From contig KB299619.1 of assembly GCA_000328365.1 (NCBI GenBank), forward strand, positions 69,422 through 133,421: 64,000 bases of DNA, read 5' to 3'. Position numbers and translations under genes: made by a program. Below the pieces are notes generated by a model that saw only the letters and a list, made by a program, of their open reading frames with translations, ran no database searches and was not told where the DNA came from. The DNA comes from Capitella teleta (lineage: Eukaryota; Annelida; Polychaeta; Capitellidae). The number at the start of each line of letters is the position of its first letter. The first letter of the stretch is position 1. This document shows, one piece after another, positions 23,344 through 35,996 of the stretch.

Positions 23344-24949
23344 ATACACGGACACAGATAACTGTGAGCGACCGGCCAAGCAAATGGATTATATGCAAAC
23401 ATGTGTTTTAAGTTAAGGACATTTAATGGTTTTTTGGATTTATTTTGATATATAAAATTTGATGAAGGCAAGTAAAATATATTTTATTTTTGTTGTTTTC
23501 TCGTTTATTTCACGGTAAATATTATTTTGTAAATTCCCCATGGGTGATTGCATCAGACAAAGTGTACGGGTCATTTGATCCATTTTCTTGGAAATCTATC
23601 TCGACACCGTTAGCATCCCATATAAAGAGAGTATCGCAAACCGGTGTCACGCGAAACCTTGCCATCCTGCGAAAAGTGGACGCACATGGACGCTCATAGC
23701 TTCGACGGCAAAACCGGTCACAAGTCGCAAGTTGCGTAAGCGAGCTATGAGCGAAAAACGTGTCTTTGATCTGGGTAACCGTGCCTCTGTTCTGTCGGCA
23801 TTTATCGATAAAAAAAAAGGAAGCGGTGTCGTCAGATCATATCATTCAAACGAAGTAAAATGTCAATCAGTTGTCAGTCTTGTCACATCATGATAGGTGA
23901 TTCCAAACTATTTAAGAGACGGCAAAGAGGCGTCGTATTATGTGGATCTACAGGTATTAAAGGAGCAAAACACATCCAAGCCCTATAATGGGGTAAAAAC
24001 AGTCATGACGTCATTCCACCAGCAAATATACTGATATACATGAAACAACTTCTGGTTCATCAGGATGGACCCATAATCTCGAACAGTCTTCCATCTGAGA
24101 TATCAAGACGAACATCGGACTCGCAATCAAGTGGATTCACTATTAAATTAGGAGATGTTTATGTCTGTTGCACGCACATATGTTCATGCTTTAAGTCGTT
24201 GTTCCAGAGGAGACCGAATAGCAGGAAATATCTGACCCTCTGTTCTGTCCCTCATTACCTGAGGGCGAATTGTCCGTTTCATTAGGTCGTCAATTTCACC
24301 ATCACCTCACTCAGGCCTGGTGCGTCTGATCCACACAGAAATGTCTTCATGAAAAGCCTTTTCAACTATATAATTATCGCTAGACCATATTTCTCTGATG
24401 CAACGTTGGCGGTCGATGAAGATGACGACATTGACAAGCTCCGTTTGAGAATTCTCACCTATGTTCCAATGCGCAGGATATTGAACTTTTGCGGATCATG
24501 TATGCAATATACACGATAGACATTTAGTATACTAGTACGTGCGTATTCATGTACTTTATATTTGTCTTCTGTTTTTATGTGCATCGCAATCCCAAAAAAA
24601 AAAAAAAAAAAAAAAAAAAAGCGAAATGTATGTTATGAAATACGTGCACTTAATTAGCTGTCGCGACATGCTCCTTTGTTCTGAGATGGCTCGTTACGTG
24701 TGTACATCATTGGTACACAACACATGTATGGTTCTATGCTGATTCTACCTCGGCTACCGACCGTCATTTGTACAGATGTACTTGCATAGACTTAAATTCC
24801 TCCAATTACGAAGTCGCTAATGGTTATAACTACCACCGTGGTCCGTATTTGATATTCCTATGCTTAACACAGCCTTTACATTACATACATTGTGTACATT
24901 TGTGGAACACGTACAGCTGCTGTAATTAACCCTCTTGAGAAAATGGAGG
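23344..24949. other. Intergenic, possibly decayed coding DNA
   Basis: Composition between 23560 and 24510 is less AT-rich and partly codon-like (for example a run reading RPYFSDATLAVDEDDDIDKL near 24385), but frames are broken and I recognise nothing. An inverted repeat brackets 39 bp: CGCTCATAGCT (23691-23701) and AGCTATGAGCG (about 23743-23753). A poly-A run lies at 24595-24620. Confidence 0.45.
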
Positions 24950-25021
24950 GTGCGTTATGATTTCCTTCACTGCGATCACGTGCGCCATAAGCGGCACAGT
25001 TCGATCGCAGTTGTATATAAG
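24950..25021 (+). promoter_or_regulatory. Candidate PGRP promoter: word copy, E-box, TATA-like box
   Basis: GTGCGTTATGAT (24950-24961) is the recurrent word on the minus strand. CACGTG follows at 24977. TATATAAG (25014-25021) is a TATA-like box about 300 bp before the PGRP ATG. The order of elements is promoter-like; a transcription start near 25045 would be expected. All inference. Confidence 0.35.
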
Positions 25022-25326
25022 ACAGAAATCCATAAACGCATTAACATCAAAGGCAGAACACGAGAAGACGAAAAATCGATGCAAACGGATGTATTGTATC
25101 GATCGAATCCGCATGTGTTTAAGTCATAGCGCATTTCCCACAAGTAAACACACTTTTCGTTTAAGTAGGTTGCATGATAAAGCGACGATCGCTTCAAGCT
25201 AGCGGCCCGTTGCAGCTTGCACAGTGAAGAGATGCTTCACTAGTCGTAACACACACACAGCAGCTATATCGCCGACTTTACTAGGAGCTGAAAACCTTGT
25301 TCTGTTCGGAAGCAACAATTTCAATC

Positions 25327-26902
25327 ATGTCTTTCAAACAAGAAGCACAAAGAGGTGAGTGGACGAGATGGAAGTTTGGATGTTTGTTGCGAGGGCGAGT
25401 GAGCAATCTCGAGTCGCTGTCAGACGGGTTAAAGATAGCTCAGGATGTGCGCTGCATAACTCCATTCAGGTGCTCTATTGTGGCTGGCGGGGCTACTGTT
25501 TACCTGTGCGTGGGCGATCTGCTTGGGTTCCACTGTATAGTAAAAGCTCAACATATCGACTTAATTGTTGGAAAACTGTAAACGTTGATACAAGTATGCA
25601 GTGATTATGCATATAGTGCATGTACACGCGTTTTACACACGCACTGTATAATAAATCGCTGTGTAGTTGATTAAGGTCATCGCGGGCGCAGGTAAGTGAA
25701 ACATGCCAGATCGCGATTACAAGCACTCGAAACCGCTCCCAGGCCCCTTGATGTTCATTATAAAATATATATTAGTCATATCTAACCCTGCATAACACAT
25801 ACATGTATTGGCGCAATATGTGTGCATGTGGGCGGAAAGGCGTGATTTATTGGTCCGTTGTTTCCGTGCAATCACCATTCTTCCCTTTGGTTCCGCTATA
25901 AAATGGTGTAACTATATCAGGAAGGTGTAATTATGACTTCACATATATCTGTGCTTATTTGTAAATACTCCGCACACAGATTCGCAAAAAGCAGCCCCTG
26001 ATGCACTGAACGGAGAAGCCAGGGCGACGTCATATCAGCACCTAACATGCTCCCTTGGGATCAGCCATTGATAACATCGAATGCCTTTGATAAATCACTT
26101 TGCTCTTCTGGCTATGTGTGCATTCCCTGAGGGCATCAATCTATCTCCCTAAGTTACCCTCTGTATAATTCAGTATGTGATTAACATTATCGCTCGTATA
26201 TTCCTGGTTCTTGTGGTATATATATATACTGACCGATTATTGGGATTTTATATTGACCAATGGGGTTGTTTTCAGTTCTTTGCAACTTTTGAGTCACTGT
26301 GTTTCTTTGAACTGTTCAACAATATTAGTTTCACCTTTTGTCGGCAACTTTACACTTGACTGCGCTTAGGATACATTCTTATACGAACTGAGCAATACTT
26401 GTTTATAACTGTATACAATGAAAGCTTGTGATGCACACAGAACTGTTTATGCCGAAAATATTATATACGAGCAGGTATATATAGACCCCACAGAGTGTGA
26501 CTGTGGAATTCTAGTACTTCTATACTTGTATATACACGAATGAATATAATATATATATCCACTCGGGTCCGAATATTTTCCTTTACAAAACAAACGCCTG
26601 ATTCCCATTAGCACTCTATTTAATAATTTATGTTTAGCGTGGCAATGGGTGAATGCAATCGAAGGCCTCTGTTGCATCTAATTTCCCGTTGGTCTCTTGT
26701 TTCTTTTCAGATTCTGGCTACGGTCGTTCGTTTCTCGTGAAGCGAGTTGAATGGGGCGCTCGTCCGTCACCCAAATTCGTGCCATTGGCGACTCCAGTTG
26801 ACAACGTCATCATCCACCACACGGCTGGTGACGCCAGCACCACGCCATCCGCCAACGCCAGCGCCGTCAGATACCAGCAGAGGCAGCACATCGATCACCA
26901 AG
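25327..26902 (+). CDS. Peptidoglycan recognition protein, N-terminal half only
   Basis: PGRPs bind or, with a zinc centre, cleave bacterial peptidoglycan (N-acetylmuramoyl-L-alanine amidase fold) and act in innate immunity. Two exons join in phase: 25327-25354 (MSFKQEAQR) and 26711-26902. The second gives VEWGARPSPKF, then VDNVIIHHTAGDAS and YQQRQHIDH, the family's start (R-x-x-WGA) and its first zinc-ligand region (IIHHTAG). The conserved remainder (GW-DIGY-FLV, Y-GRGW, the second His and the Cys/His ligand near the end) is not found downstream before the assembly gap at 28539. The donor after 26902 (GTCAGT) is normal, so the missing exons may lie in the gap, be lost, or the gene may be broken. 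No signal peptide is visible, so an intracellular form or another first exon is possible. Confidence 0.75.
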
Positions 26903-27941
26903 GTCAGTGCGCAGTGACCTGTTTATTGCTAGATTGGTTAATTCCGGACTCACTTCCAATCTTCGGGATTCTTGGCATTACGGATACCAGTTGTTTCTCG
27001 TGATGGATGGGTTTTCTGCCAGTAGACATCCGCGTACAGACAGAGATAGACATCCCGTTGTTACGCAACGGGATCAGCGGATGCTGCGAGCGCATCTCCC
27101 CGGAATTAACCGCGTTATTTCTCGTATGGTTAGAGCATCATGGCAGCCGAAAGGGATAGTTGCCGGCTGGCGACTTTCAGCTCAGTAAACAGCTAAAGTT
27201 GGTATGTTCTCAGGGTAATCATTTCGGTAAGACAGGGTAAGACCATTCGGCATCGAGATCTTCGTCAGCGCGGGGAGTAAGTTCACGAGAATGAGCATTC
27301 GATGAAACAATTTCGACCGCCGATGTCTTGCAAGCACGCATGCGTAGAAGCCACGACGAACCCGTTGATGTCCTTCGACAGGCTCATATCTATCCCTGAT
27401 CGGTATCAATTCAGATCTGCCCTCTTTTTCCTCTTTTTCATCACCAATTTAGTGACTTAACAGCTACCACGGTTGCTGAGACTCTGCGAATCATAAGACA
27501 TCTTGCCCTGCCTGGCTGGTGTCTGGCCCCGATCTCCTGATTGCATTATTTTATTAGCTCAAGAATGGCCTGTTTCGAATATGACGCATTGGTTGCAGAA
27601 TGTGTTCTAAACGATCGATACAGATGTCAGCCAAGATACCAAGTCAAAGTACACGGATTTTTCCCTATGTTTTATAGTTATGTCTGCTTTCAGGTTCAAT
27701 GATATACACTGTATATTAATCTTAATCGTTGTTCTAATACTATACACGTAGTAATTAAGCGCTCAGAAGCGGGATTTTCTCGACTTCAAATTAACTTATA
27801 TTCCCAGGGTGAGAGCGCCCCAACCCCTCGTTTGTCTGCAGGTCCCCCGTCGATCGTATCCATCAAATTAGTTCCTCCCTGGTCTGGGAGCGACGTACCG
27901 TAGACCTACCTGGTATCCGCAAGAGTCCGTTATGATGGCAA
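26903..27941. other. Stretch after the PGRP exon: no supported gene
   Basis: An open frame at 26907-27188 reads WHYGYQLFLVMDG, which faintly resembles the next PGRP block, but no acceptor gives the needed phase and what follows is not PGRP-like. It contains a 9-bp-stem hairpin ATCCCGTTG/CAACGGGAT (about 27052-27074). The rest shows nothing I can name. Confidence 0.5.
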
Positions 27942-27945
27942 TTAA

Positions 27946-29782
27946 AGGGAGGGAGAACTGGTTAAAAATGGACTTTGAGTCGTTATTTGATGCACCAAAA
28001 ATGATTCCTATGCCTGGCCCACACAAGAAATATCATCGCTAACGATTTCGCGGGAGATATATTGCTAACTAGGCGTGACGTCATGAGCTGTGATGAAACA
28101 CAGAGTTCCCCACTTTTACAATGGGCCTCGTCATATCAGCGTGTCCTGCGACTAAACCCCTGGATATTTTTTTGTTTTCTTTTCGGAAATAGATAGAATA
28201 ATCATTCTGCCACCAGTCAGGCGCGAAAAAAAAAATATTTTTCGCTATTTTTCTTATTTTAACAAGCGATTTTCTAGGACACCTACCATGTTTCTCATCC
28301 TGAAACAGTAAAAAGGTCAGCCAGAGTGCACCACGCATGCGCTTTCGTTTCGTAAACAACAGAGATGTCCTTTTATGGCGAAGATGATCTGCTCTGATTG
28401 GCTGAAATCGATAGCTTCCCGAGGGGAACGGGACCAATCAGCCATCAGCCAAACCAAGCCATCAGCTGACGTTTGCCTCCTATACTTCGCAATGGAAGCC
28501 ATTCTCCCATAGGCGCAATGCTAAGCCCGATATTCGGANNNNNNNNNNNNNNNNNNNNNNNNNNNNNNNNNNNNNNNNNNNNNNNNNNNNNNNNNNNNNN
28601 NNNNNNNNNNNNNNNNNNNNNNNNNNNNNNNNNNNNNNNNNNNNNNNNNNNNNNNNNNNNNNNNNNNNNNNNNNNNNNNNNNNNNNNNNNNNNNNNNNNN
28701 NNNNNNNNNNNNNNNNNNNNNNNNNNNNNNNNNNNNNNNNNNNNNNNNNNNNNNNNNNNNNNNNNNNNNNNNNNNNNNNNNNNNNNNNNNNNNNNNNNNN
28801 NNNNNNNNNNNNNNNNNNNNNNNNNNNNNNNNNNNNNNNNNNNNNNNNNNNNNNNNNNNNNNNNNNNNNNNNNNNNNNNNNNNNNNNNNNNNNNNNNNNN
28901 NNNNNNNNNNNNNNNNNNNNNNNNNNNNNNNNNNNNNNNNNNNNNNNNNNNNNNNNNNNNNNNNNNNNNNNNNNNNNNNNNNNNNNNNNNNNNNNNNNNN
29001 NNNNNNNNNNNNNNNNNNNNNNNNNNNNNNNNNNNNNNNNNNNNNNNNNNNNNNNNNNNNNNNNNNNNNNNNNNNNNNNNNNNNNNNNNNNNNNNNNNNN
29101 NNNNNNNNNNNNNNNNNNNNNNNNNNNNNNNNNNNNNNNNNNNNNNNNNNNNNNNNNNNNNNNNNNNNNNNNNNNNNNNNNNNNNNNNNNNNNNNNNNNN
29201 NNNNNNNNNNNNNNNNNNNNNNNNNNNNNNNNNNNNNNNNNNNNNNNNNNNNNNNNNNNNNNNNNNNNNNNNNNNNNNNNNNNNNNGCTGATTGGTCCCG
29301 TTCCCCTCGTGAAGCTATCGATTTCAGCCAATCAGAGCAGATCATCTTCGCCATAAAAGGACATCTTTGTTGTTTACGAAACGAAAGCGCATGCGTGGTG
29401 CACTCTGGCTGACCTTTTTACTGTTTCAGGATGAGAAACATGGTAGGTGTCTTAGAAAATCGCTTGTTAAAATAAGAAAAATAGCGAAAAATATTTTTTG
29501 TTTGCGCCTGACTGGTGGCAAAATGATTATTCTATCTATTTTCGAAAAGAAAATAAAAAAATATCAAGGGGTTTAGTCGCAGGTCACGGTGATATGACGA
29601 GGCCCATTGTAAAAGATGGGGATCTCGTGTTTCAGCACAGCGACTGACGTCACGCCTAATTAGCATTATATCTCCCGCGAAATCGTTAGCGATGGTATTC
29701 CTTGTGTGGGCCAGGCATAAGAATCATCTTTGATGCATCAAATAACGACTCAAAGTCCATTTTTAACCAGTTCTCCCTCCCT
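27946..29782. mobile_element. TTAA-flanked non-autonomous element(s), head-to-head around a gap
   Basis: TTAA at 27942-27945 and 29783-29786 flank ends reading AGGGAGGGAGAACTGG inward on both sides. The left part (27946-28538) is the reverse complement of 38649-39236, and the right part (29287-29782) matches the same segment directly. The two halves therefore form a large inverted repeat around the assembly gap. TTAA target plus inverted ends suggests a piggyBac-type MITE. Either two copies sit head-to-head or one element has long terminal inverted repeats. Each arm carries CCAAT boxes, ATAAAAGG and a GCGCATGCGT site, so the element may bring promoter-like DNA. ORFs inside are not recognisable as transposase. 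Confidence 0.75.
28539..29286. other. Assembly gap (748 Ns)
   Basis: Run of N inside a large inverted repeat. Open frames spanning it are artefacts. Missing PGRP exons could lie here only if the flanking order is right. Confidence 1.
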
Positions 29783-29786
29783 TTAA

Positions 29787-30036
29787 TTAGGGTGTCTATT
29801 TCGTGAATTTGGCGCTATCTTGGGCATTTTGGTTGATCTTTAATAAGTTACCCGTCTACCTATGTGGTAGAGCGTTTGGACATCCTGCTCATGGATTCAC
29901 TGCATTTTTAAAGAGTCCACAATACTAGTAACTGTGGTATACATGAATAAATAATCACTGATGTGGGGTGCGGGGTGCTTGGAAGCACCGCCTTCTTTTT
30001 AGGTTGCACTCTTAGAAACCCATAAGAACATTGATC
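29787..30036. other. Spacer between the TTAA element and the PDZ-gene promoter
   Basis: Mixed-composition DNA with no open frame of note. It has a short GGTGCTTGGAAGCACC hairpin near 29977. Confidence 0.5.
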
Positions 30037-30220
30037 GCGCATGCGCACTGGGGGCTGACTGCAAGTGTGGGTGTCGCGCACGGAGTATAAAGGCCACCGC
30101 ATCTCAAGAAACGGCGGGTGTCGTCCACTTGATAAGTGATATTACGTCATAATTTAAACGCTAATTTGGAGTAAGATTTCCTGTTGGACACCCAGCAGTA
30201 AGCATTGTAAAGGCTGTCAC
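30037..30220 (+). promoter_or_regulatory. Promoter (NRF1-type site, TATA box) and 5' leader exon of the PDZ gene
   Basis: GCGCATGCGC (30037-30046), TATAAAGG (30086-30093) and a following leader with a strong donor, CAC|GTAAGT at 30220/30221, have the layout of a polymerase II promoter plus non-coding exon 1 (start near 30115). The next usable acceptor in a sensible context is at 31990, 12 bp before the PDZ-protein ATG, so I pair them. The leader has no long ORF. The pairing is inferred. Confidence 0.5.
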
Positions 30221-30257
30221 GTAAGTATAAAACAAATTGTGAATTAGACCCTCTATA

Positions 30258-30616
30258 CAGAGTGGGTCAAAAGTCTACTATATCTAAATATCTACTCCAT
30301 GTTAAAAACACAACTCAGCGTGAAATTTGCTAAAATGTATAAATTAAAAAAAAAACTACCTGGTATGAATTGACTACATATGTTATTCAGCGCCCATTTA
30401 TGCAAAGAAATCAAGGAAAACAAAGTATATTTTGAATGAGGGAGGAACATTTCAATGCAAGTGGTGAGTGATCGCGAAGAGAGCAAAATCGGATGTACCC
30501 CTGAACGAGCATTAAGGATCGAATGTCATCTCTTGTATGGCCAAGATACAAACTCTCTGCTTTGATTTGGTTTTAATAGATAACATTAGTGCTACTTTCA
30601 AAACAATAGCACTCTC
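30258..30616 (+). mobile_element. TIR element family R, copy in the PDZ-gene intron
   Basis: Starts TA-CAGAGTGGG and shares blocks with 15270-15395 (GAACGAGCATTAAGGA), 38108-38537 and 48420-48165 (reverse), including GGAGGAACATTTCAATGC. The right end, near AATAGCACTCTC, is degraded. It is followed directly by a (TAA)n run at 30627-30744. Confidence 0.7.
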
Positions 30617-30625
30617 AAAGAGTGA

Positions 30626-31990
<1,365 letters not shown>

Positions 31991-32002
31991 ATATAAACAA
32001 AC

Positions 32003-32458
32003 ATGGGGCGCCGTATTGTTCTGAAAAAGACCCCCAACAAGGATTTTGGTCTGAAGTTGGAGGAATCCCGCAGACCGCCAGGGCTACGAGTCTCCAGGTC
32101 GCCACAACCCGAAAGCCTCCATGCTGGCGATGTCATCACGCATGTCAACAACATCCATCTCAGCAGTTTGACACATTCAGAGAGGATGAAGATCTTAAAG
32201 AGCAGTGCTGATGGCAACGTTGAACTGGTTGTGGAAGAAAGCGCGGCTGAGGAGGACAATGGAGGACCGGTTGCTGTCTTCTTCAGAGATCTATCTAAGA
32301 AATTCCTTGATTTCTTCACGCCCGATGCGAGTAAAAATAAAAAGCCTGATTGTCATGACAACGAAACGTCCTGCCCCAGGCCAGAAGGGCAAGTCCTGCT
32401 GAATTTGTTGGATGAAACCAAGAACTTAAAGGACACACTGCACGTATTTGCACTTGAG
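32003..32458 (+). CDS. PDZ-domain protein, first coding exon (3' exons not found)
   Basis: ATG 32003 has a good context (AAACATGG) 12 bp after an acceptor. Residues 1-80 form one PDZ domain: RIVLKKTPNKDFGLKLEES, then SLHAGDVITHVNNIHLSSLTHSE and VELVVEES. The carboxylate-binding loop reads KDFGLKL instead of the usual GLGF. PDZ domains bind C-terminal peptides of membrane or signalling proteins. Residues 85-152 are acidic and then Lys-rich (VAVFFRDLSKKFLDFF). The frame meets a donor-like GAG|GTAGGT at 32458 and stops four codons later at 32470, so this is either a 155-residue protein or an exon whose continuation I could not locate. The parent family is not identified. Confidence 0.7.
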
Positions 32459-33520
32459 GTAGGTCTTTGAACGTTATGTAATGATCTCAGATGGCGACCG
32501 ATCGGTCGATTGACCCAGATATTACACACCTGAAAGTTTCGGATGAGCTTATTATGCGATGTACACATTTTCCCTCGCACTCAAATTCAATAATATAATA
32601 TATATGTATGTTTATTTCATGAAATATATGTACAAGTGGTGTGCAAGTACAAAGAAAGAACGTGAAAAAGCAACAACAACAACAATATAATTTGACTAGT
32701 GCGCGTGTATTTGGGTTGTTACAAGTCAGATCGGACTTTAAATCACCTATTATAACATTATCATGATTTACATATGACATAACTGATTATTTTGCTAGTT
32801 ACGTCATCAAATCCATCAGAGGATTTGATGACGTAGCACCAACTATAGGCAAATAAGTAGAAATTGAAATTCGCGGCATTCAACATTGACCGCGCATATG
32901 CGCCGACACGTACTGATAAATGGGGTTACATAACATTGCAGGCCCTCTCTCCACACAATTGAGCAGCAGCCGAAAGGGTTCACTGGTTCCCTGGTCATAT
33001 ATATTTTCATTAGCGCGGAGACCAGTACCAGTGAACCTTAAGAGCGACCCTGCATAATTGGGTCATCAGATATTCCTGGCGTGAAGCACGAGCGACATGG
33101 ACATTTACTATGATCGCAGAAAACGCATTAAATTTCAAAATCATGCGTACTTTATTCGATTTAGTTCCAAATTTCTAAATTTAAAAGTTATGTTTAATCA
33201 TTTATGTTCATTTCAATTATAGTTACAAGAAATACTATTAGCCGGACACATATTTCGAGTGAAATGGCTGACAGCAGAATTTCAATTTTGACACTACTGA
33301 AGGACTGTAAATAATCATTATAAGTGTCCACTCGAGTTGAAGCAAATAAACTTGAAGTCAGACTTGTGGGCAATTTAATGCGAGTGGATCTCCAGAAAAG
33401 GACAGCTACGAGAGGCGTGGTTCATATAACACAAAATCTGCATTTTGATGTCCTCACCAAAGGCAATTTAACTGTTGACTTTTATATCAATCAAATATTC
33501 TTAAGAGATCTTCTTATGGT
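32459..33520. other. Spacer with two hairpins
   Basis: No gene seen. It holds a perfect 15-bp stem, 6-nt loop hairpin at 32800-32835, whose arms contain a CRE-like TGACGTA. A second inverted pair, GGTTCACTGGT / ACCAGTGAACC, lies at 32977-33037 and shares TTCACTGGTTCCCT with the MITE at 52995-53264. Confidence 0.6.
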
Positions 33521-33523
33521 GTA

Positions 33524-34300
33524 CGAGGAGGGCCCATAAGTTATGAGCCTAAGGCATAACGCGTTGTAATAGAAACTTAATCTCACTTCCTGGCACTGAC
33601 CATTGCAACATGGCTGGTGTGGGCTGGCGCCTGTGGGTTGTCCTGTTGGAGCAGTGGACCCCTGGCTAGTAAGCCGCGGAGTTTTTCCTTGATTGCTGCA
33701 CGCACTTTCTCGGGTAGCTTGGCATAGTAGGCCCCTGTTATGGTGTGTCCTTTCTCCAAATAGTCAATATGAATCACACCTCTGCAATCCCAGAAAACGG
33801 ACATTATGATCTTCTTGGTCGTTCTCGATACCCTGAACTTTTGAGGGGGTGGTGATCCACGATGGCGCCACTCCATGGACTCGTGCTTGCTTTTAGGATC
33901 ATGGTGGAAAATCTATTTTTCGTCACATGTAATCAGTCTTCCTTAAAAATGACGACGATTCGGCCTGCAGTGGGTCAAAAGTTGTTCCTACGCAAGCACT
34001 CTGGCTCGCTTCTGGGTTTCCGTCAGTTGTTTTCGAATCTAGCGAGTAGAGATACCCTTCGCATTTTCAGATCTTCCTGAATTATTCACTTCACCGTGGT
34101 CCTTGGTAGTCCTGTGATATCACATAGTTCAATCACCGAGATTCGCCTGATATCCGAGATCAATCGTTCAACTTTTGCAACATTGGGAGGTTTTTTGGCA
34201 GTCACAGGTCTTCCAGGAAGGTGATCATCTTCCAAGCTAAACTAAATCGGAAAATGTTTTCCCCTCGAGGCTCGATCAGTACTTATGGGCCCTCCTTCGT
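33524..34300 (-). mobile_element. Decayed mariner-type transposon
   Basis: Terminal inverted repeats GAGGAGGGCCCATAAG (from 33526) and its mirror near 34275-34295 bound about 780 bp. On the minus strand 33876-33583 reads a mariner transposase core: GSPPPQKFRVSRT, VFWDCRGVIHIDYLEKGHTI and LLQQDNPQAPAHTSHVA, covering the second catalytic Asp (FWD) and the DNAPAHTS-like block. Upstream pieces (for example HHDPKSKHESMEWRHR) are out of frame. A full mariner is about 1.3 kb, so this copy is internally deleted and dead. Confidence 0.85.
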
Positions 34301-35329
34301 GTTAACTAATTGCGAGATGATTTCTTTGGATTCATGTTGGTTTGCTTTGTTCGGCCTAGCCTCCAGATCAAGATTCATCGAAATGATCATAGCATAATGA
34401 ATGATTCGTTATACATATATTAAAAATCATTTTGTGTACCAAGGAATTTTGTTTTTTCTAAGTTGTAAGTTGTTATAATAAGGATAATAATTCAGTCAGT
34501 TATGAAGCGCAAAATGTACAATTATAAGATAAAGTTTGATGTAATTAATATACATGTATATAAAATTGGTGTAAAAATTAAATGAAATTCATGATTGCGC
34601 AGCGCCATATTTCATATAAGAGAAAGCATTACTAGTACTAGTAGTTCCTTAAGAGTACAGATAGGTTCCGAAGGCTTACAAACAATTTCGCTCGCCAGAG
34701 GGCGAGATCTAAGTAGGTCCTGTGGGTGCTTCGTATACTATATATATATTCAATTCACCATGATGTGTATAGGGAGAAAAATTGTGAAAGTATAGAGGAT
34801 TCAAAAGAGCAATAAGATACAGAGCCTTTCATTGAATCTCGTAAAAAATTTCAAAACAGTTCCCATCCTTTCAGTTTTGACAATAAATGAATAAAATCTA
34901 AGAATAGAGACATACCACGAAAAGAAAGAGGAAGGCATATGAGAGATCGTGCGATTACACTGAGTTCATCACATATAACTTTATAGCACTAGCTAAAAAG
35001 GTGTGTCGACTGTGTAATATTACGTCGAGGTCTCCAGGAAGATGCTTCTTTATTTCTCATACGTCTGAAATTTGGCATAAAAATCTTGCAGGCGCGCACA
35101 TAACTTGTCTCTTTTCTGACACATTAGTGAAAAAGTTAAATCTTCTACAACCTCCGGAAATTCTGGAGGTTGTAGAGATTTTAATAGTCTTGAAGATAAG
35201 GTGATGCAATTCATAATTATCAACTAGGCGATGTAGGTAAAATGCACTTTTGGCCAAGTGGACTTTGGCGGAAGCAGATGTCGAAAAAGAAGTCGTTTGT
35301 CTTCTTATGTTCCAAAAGTCGTAAAGGTG
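34301..35329. other. Spacer left of the LINE fragment
   Basis: AT-rich, no gene. A hairpin with an 11-bp perfect stem, CTACAACCTCC/GGAGGTTGTAG, spans 35144-35175. Confidence 0.55.
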
Positions 35330-35996
35330 AACGGCTTCATACGATTGCAGTCTACATAGACCTAAGTAAGGCATTCGACACAGTCTACAAACAAATTCTA
35401 TTAAGGAAGTTGAGCCATTAAGGGGTGCGTGGTATTACTTTTAAATGGGTTAGAAGCTATTAAATCAATAAAACTCAGAAAGTGAAGTACCAAGACTATT
35501 TCTCATTTGAAAGGGAAATCGACATGGGGGTCCCTCAAGATTCTATATTGGGACCACTGTTGTTTATAATATATATAAATGACTCGCCAAACATATCCAG
35601 ATTAATGAAAGCTGTTAATTATCTTTACTGATGATACTATCTTATTTGTATCAAATCCTAACATCACTCAGTTATTCTCATTGGCTAACACCGAGCTCAA
35701 CAAGTTAAACGAGTAGTTCCACTGTAACAAACTTTCGTTGAATGTATAAAAAAAAATGAATTGGAAAAGAATGAAAACCCTGATCTGATTCTGAAAATCA
35801 ACGACGCTGTTATTACTAGAGTAGACAACACTCGGTTCTTGGGAGTTTACTTTGAAGACAAATTAAAATGGAATTATTATGTAGATTATATATACTAAAA
35901 CTCAGGAAGGGAATTCGAATCATGAAGAAAGTAAACCAAATCTCTGTGACTCTTTATTACACTCTTCAGTATCCGTATATGACGTACTGTCGTATG
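35330..35996 (+). mobile_element. Non-LTR retrotransposon (jockey/CR1-like LINE) reverse-transcriptase fragment
   Basis: Broken frames read reverse-transcriptase blocks in order: IAVYIDLSKAFDTVYKQIL, then VKYQDYF, MGVPQDSILGPLLFIIYIND, DDTILFVSNPN, NKLSLNV and DNTRFLGVYFEDKLKW. These are the diagnostic blocks of jockey/CR1-type ORF2 proteins. The catalytic YxDD is present as a stop-interrupted LY-DDT. There are several in-frame stops and shifts, no endonuclease domain and no 3' tail. The fragment ends exactly where the left arm of the inverted structure starts (35997). Confidence 0.85.

Noticed and set aside
26907-27188. Frame reading WHYGYQLFLVMDG as the next PGRP exon
   Set aside because: No acceptor supplies the needed phase 1 junction, and the sequence after VMDG does not match the family (no GRGW, no later His/Cys ligands).
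28081-28437. 118-codon ORF in the TTAA element as a transposase
   Set aside because: No DDD/DDE-type motif or known domain, and the frame is broken in the other copies.
28473-29354. Three open frames of about 270-283 codons
   Set aside because: They consist almost wholly of unknown residues from the run of N.
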